From NCBI GenBank assembly GCA_018239705.1, contig JAFEGS010000629.1, positions 1 to 8,431 of the forward strand: a stretch of 8,431 nucleotides of DNA, in the 5' to 3' direction. The DNA is from Verrucomicrobiota bacterium. GTDB lineage: Bacteria; Chlamydiota; Chlamydiia; Chlamydiales; FEN-1388. The notes beneath the pieces were generated by a model, which was not told the origin of the DNA, searched no databases, and was given only the letters and a program-made list of their open reading frames with translations. A program made the translations under genes and the position numbers. This document shows, in pieces, positions 6,491 through 8,431 of the stretch (position 1 is the first letter of the stretch; every line of letters begins with the position of its first letter).

Positions 6491-6757
6491 TCACTCTCCA
6501 AATTTATTTTCAAACGCATTCAAAATCTTGGCCATGGTATCTTCAGCATCATCGCCATCAACAGTGATCTGGACAGTTGCATTTTTGTGCACTGCCAGCA
6601 TCAAAATACTCAATACACTCTTTGCGTTTACCGTTTCTCGCTTATAGGTAAATAGCACGTCAGATTTCACGTGCTGCAGAAGCTTAACGATACTTGTAGC
6701 CGGTCGCGTATGAAGGCCAAGGTCATTCTTGACTCGTACTTTTGTCACGAGTTTCAC
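6491..6757 (-). CDS. ptsH: Phosphocarrier protein HPr
   Basis: HPr relays phosphate from Enzyme I to EIIA proteins. From GTG at 6757 it has 88 aa, the usual size. The active-site block NDLGLHTRPAT puts the phosphohistidine at residue 16. VNAKSVLSILMLAV puts a serine at residue 47, equivalent to the regulatory Ser46 of Gram-positive HPr, although the usual following Gly is Ser here. Whether an HPr kinase exists in this organism cannot be seen. Three in-frame GTG codons compete as start: 6772 (93 aa, no ribosome site), 6757 (GGAG 9 nt upstream, best family length) and 6748. I chose 6757. ptsI follows after 7 nt, so the pair is an operon. The gene is divergent from rimO across a palindrome-rich control region. 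Confidence 0.94.
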   Translation of the reverse strand: MKLVTKVRVKNDLGLHTRPATSIVKLLQHVKSDVLFTYKRETVNAKSVLSILMLAVHKNATVQITVDGDDAEDTMAKILNAFENKFGE

Positions 6758-6766
6758 AGTTGGTTT

Positions 6767-6770
6767 CTCC
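6767..6770 (-). promoter_or_regulatory. Ribosome binding site deciding the ptsH start
   Basis: GGAG on the minus strand lies 9 nt before the GTG at 6757. It overlaps the alternative upstream GTG (6772-6770), which has no such site. It therefore favours the shorter, 88-aa HPr. Confidence 0.5.
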
Positions 6771-6831
6771 ACTTTACTTTATCAATGAGAGACAACACAT
6801 TTGCTCTAAACGCAGATTTAATGCAACTGTT

Positions 6832-6855
6832 TCCTCGACTTTGCAAAGTCGAGGA
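6832..6855. promoter_or_regulatory. Perfect 24-bp palindrome in the ptsH-rimO divergent control region
   Basis: The half-site TCCTCGACTTTG (6832-6843) is followed immediately by its exact reverse complement (6844-6855), with no spacer and no mismatch. The centre lies about 86 bp from the chosen ptsH GTG and 80 bp from the rimO ATG, so it is nearly equidistant from both. No T-run follows on either strand, so it is not an intrinsic terminator. A dimeric repressor or activator operator controlling both directions is the simplest reading. No known chlamydial operator that I recall (for example CIRCE) matches. Its core CTTTGCAAA occurs again 26 bp downstream at 6865-6873. Confidence 0.6.
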
Positions 6856-6866
6856 TTCATGCGGCT

Positions 6867-6895
6867 TTGCAAAAATTGCCCAAAATAGATACCAT
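6867..6895 (+). promoter_or_regulatory. Weak candidate promoter for rimO
   Basis: TTGCAA (6867-6872) and TACCAT (6890-6895) have 17-bp spacing, with four matches each to the sigma-70 consensus hexamers. Transcription would begin near 6902, about 22 nt before the rimO ATG. If real, the perfect palindrome would sit just upstream of the -35 box and the second inverted repeat would cover the promoter itself. The match is poor and may be chance. Confidence 0.22.
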
Positions 6896-6908
6896 ATATG
6901 GCAATTTT
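6872..6908. repeat. Inverted repeat just upstream of rimO
   Basis: AAAATTGCC (6872-6880) and its exact reverse complement GGCAATTTT (6900-6908) flank 19 nt. Inside the right side lies a separate perfect 10-bp palindrome CCATATATGG (6892-6901). The repeat ends 15 nt before the rimO ATG. It could be an operator, or in RNA a hairpin near the ribosome site; no function can be assigned from sequence. Confidence 0.5.
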
Positions 6909-6923
6909 ACTGATGGTTTTTCT

Positions 6924-8345
6924 ATGTTAAAAGTTATTCAACGCAAAAATAAGCCTGAAGAGCAGGCTAAAGCCCAAGTCCATCTGGAACCGGCAGCCTG
7001 GGATTTTGGAACTACTGGAAATAAAGTTTTTTTTATAAGCCTTGGATGCCCGCGCAACCTCGTCGATACAGAAGTCATGATTGGCATTTTGCTTCAAGCA
7101 GGGTTTGAAGCAACGGGCGAGCTGAAGGACGCAGACTTTATCGTTATCAACACCTGCGGATTTCTCGAAAGCTCTCGTCAAGAGTCTCTAGACACCATTG
7201 GAGAGGCACTTAAAAGCCGTAAAAAAAATGCAAAAGTCATTGCTACCGGCTGTATGGCACAGTCACACGGAGATCTCATCCGCTCCACCTTCCCCGACAT
7301 TCACTACCTCCTTGGATCGGGTGATGTAAAAGAAATTCTTAGAGCGGTAGAAGCCAAAGAGCATGGTGCATACATCAGCTCTGCAAAGAGTTTTCTTGAA
7401 ATGGGAGAGGTCCCTCGCACGCTCTCAACTCCTGCAAACTATGCCTATCTAAAAATCGCAGAGGGGTGCCGAAAACGCTGCGCCTTTTGCAAAATCCCCT
7501 CTATCAAAGGGCCTCTCAAAAGTAAAACGATCGAACAGGTGGTTAAAGAGGTCTCTCTGCTTTTAAACAATGGTATTCAAGAGATCATCTTGATTGCGCA
7601 GGATCTTGGCGACTGGGGTAAAGATTTGGGTTACAGTAAGTCTCAAGGCCTTGTTGCACTTCTGCAAGCTATTCTCAATAGCACAGATCAGCATTTTTGG
7701 CTTCGTCTTCTCTACCTCTATCCCGATGAGATCTCTGAGGAGCTTATTGCTCTGATGAAAAAAGATACACGCATCTGTCACTACCTCGATATGCCTCTTC
7801 AGCATATCAATGACGACATCCTCAAGGCAATGCGCCGGACTACAAGCAAACAAGAGATTATGGACACGCTCTCCTCCCTGCGACGAGAAATTCCTGATAT
7901 TGTCATCCGAACAAGCCTCATGGTGGGCTTTCCGGGTGAAACGGAAGAGCAGTTTGAAGAGCTTTGCAGCTTTGTAAAACTTGGGCTCTTGGACGATGTG
8001 GGGATCTTCAAGTTCTCTAAAGAAGAGGGTACACATGCTGCCACACTGCCGGAACAGATAGCTGAAGAGGTTAAACAGGAGCGGCTTGTAAAACTATCTG
8101 ACCTTCAGCGAAAACAGGTAACGAAAAAGAATAAAAAATTCATTGGCAAACAGCTGCAAGTGATCGTTGAAGGCTACCATCCGGAGTCCAACCTTCTCAT
8201 GCGCGGTCGCTACTATGGACAGTGTCCCGAAATTGACGGCATGGTGATCATCAATGATGGCCGCAAAGTAAAGGCCTTTGGCAAACACTACAATGTACAA
8301 ATCACCGATGTAACAGATTACGACTTAATTGGACGGGTGCTATGA
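6924..8345 (+). CDS. rimO: Ribosomal protein uS12 methylthiotransferase RimO
   Basis: RimO is a two-cluster radical-SAM enzyme that adds a methylthio group to a conserved aspartate of ribosomal protein uS12. From ATG 6924 it has 473 aa. The N-terminal cluster cysteines are C42 (SLGCPRNLVDTEVM), C78 (INTCGF) and C110 (ATGCMAQ). The radical-SAM triad is C182, C186 and C189 in EGCRKRCAFCKIPS. LRLLYLYPDEI, YLDMPLQHI and MVGFPGETEEQFEEL follow. A TRAM domain spans about 404-473 and ends DVTDYDLIGRVL. The signatures fit RimO rather than MiaB or MtaB. About 33 residues precede KVFFISLGCP, more than in E. coli RimO, and no ATG, GTG or TTG lies closer in frame. A TTG at 6867 would extend it by 19 more residues into the inverted repeats, which is unlikely. 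The ribosome site is weak. The stop overlaps the lysS ATG as ATGA, implying coupled translation. Confidence 0.95.
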   Translation: MLKVIQRKNKPEEQAKAQVHLEPAAWDFGTTGNKVFFISLGCPRNLVDTEVMIGILLQAGFEATGELKDADFIVINTCGFLESSRQESLDTIGEALKSRKKNAKVIATGCMAQSHGDLIRSTFPDIHYLLGSGDVKEILRAVEAKEHGAYISSAKSFLEMGEVPRTLSTPANYAYLKIAEGCRKRCAFCKIPSIKGPLKSKTIEQVVKEVSLLLNNGIQEIILIAQDLGDWGKDLGYSKSQGLVALLQAILNSTDQHFWLRLLYLYPDEISEELIALMKKDTRICHYLDMPLQHINDDILKAMRRTTSKQEIMDTLSSLRREIPDIVIRTSLMVGFPGETEEQFEELCSFVKLGLLDDVGIFKFSKEEGTHAATLPEQIAEEVKQERLVKLSDLQRKQVTKKNKKFIGKQLQVIVEGYHPESNLLMRGRYYGQCPEIDGMVIINDGRKVKAFGKHYNVQITDVTDYDLIGRVL

Positions 8346-8431
8346 CAGATTATCATTCACATGAAGAATATCGCAACCGAGTGCGTAAACTCGAAGAACT
8401 TCGAACACTCGGTGTAGAGCCCTATCCTCAT
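8342..8431 (+). CDS. lysS: Lysyl-tRNA synthetase (class II), first 30 residues; continues past window
   Basis: The ATG at 8342 overlaps the rimO stop by 4 nt, and the frame is open to the last base. The 30 residues include HEEYRNRVRKLEELRTLGVEPYPH. This is the typical N-terminal helix of class II LysRS leading to the G(I/V)xPYP motif before the anticodon-binding OB fold, and it resembles chlamydial LysS as I remember it. Lysyl-tRNA synthetase charges tRNA-Lys with lysine. GGA about 8 nt before the ATG, within the end of rimO, may serve as ribosome site. Identity rests on this short stretch alone. Confidence 0.83.
   Translation, partial: MTDYHSHEEYRNRVRKLEELRTLGVEPYPH

Noticed and set aside
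6832..6855. Palindrome as an intrinsic terminator
   Set aside because: It lies between two diverging gene starts, and no T-run follows it on either strand.
6671..6913. Plus-strand 80-codon frame across the start of ptsH and the control region
   Set aside because: It overlaps HPr antisense and runs through the palindromes, with no protein signature.
1..8431. tRNA, rRNA, insertion sequence, prophage or toxin-antitoxin genes
   Set aside because: Reading both strands I found no cloverleaf, rRNA block, transposase motif or flanking duplications; the window is almost fully occupied by core genes.

Overview
This window looks like chromosomal core genome from a member of the phylum Chlamydiae. It is most likely an environmental, amoeba-associated type (Parachlamydiales-like) rather than the genus Chlamydia. 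Three things point there. DnaJ, the LysS N-terminus and FtsK resemble chlamydial proteins as I remember them. The pairings rpsU-dnaJ, ptsH-ptsI and ftsK beside a YycJ-type hydrolase match groupings I recall from chlamydial genomes. Base composition, roughly mid-40s percent G+C by eye, suggests a lineage other than the most AT-rich ones. No search could be run, so the genus is open.

Left part (1-2592): the C-terminal two thirds of ftsK (+) runs into a 123-aa helical orphan gene (-), and the two stop codons share one CTAG. That orphan is divergent from a metallo-beta-lactamase-fold nuclease gene (yycJ/walJ-like, +), with an 81-bp gap between them. Between the nuclease gene and the converging dnaJ lies a long imperfect palindrome built from CACAGAG units.

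Middle part (2609-6757): a five-gene block on the minus strand, transcribed in the order ptsH-ptsI-tsaB-rpsU-dnaJ. The first three genes are packed 2-7 nt apart. rpsU-dnaJ has its own good sigma-70-type promoter just downstream of tsaB. The block joins the general PTS phosphorelay proteins (HPr, Enzyme I) to tRNA t6A modification, the small ribosomal subunit and the Hsp70 co-chaperone.

Right part (6758-8431): a 166-bp divergent control region holds a perfect 24-bp palindrome and a second inverted repeat. It separates ptsH from rimO (+). rimO overlaps lysS by ATGA, and lysS runs off the window after 30 codons. Apart from FtsK (division and chromosome segregation) and the nuclease, most of the gene content concerns translation, protein folding and phosphorelay signalling.

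I see no mobile element, CRISPR array, prophage, toxin system or RNA gene. The items most worth a second look are non-coding (the two palindromic regions), plus the non-consensus phosphohistidine site of Enzyme I and the unrecognised helical protein. I find no convincing new multi-gene system here.
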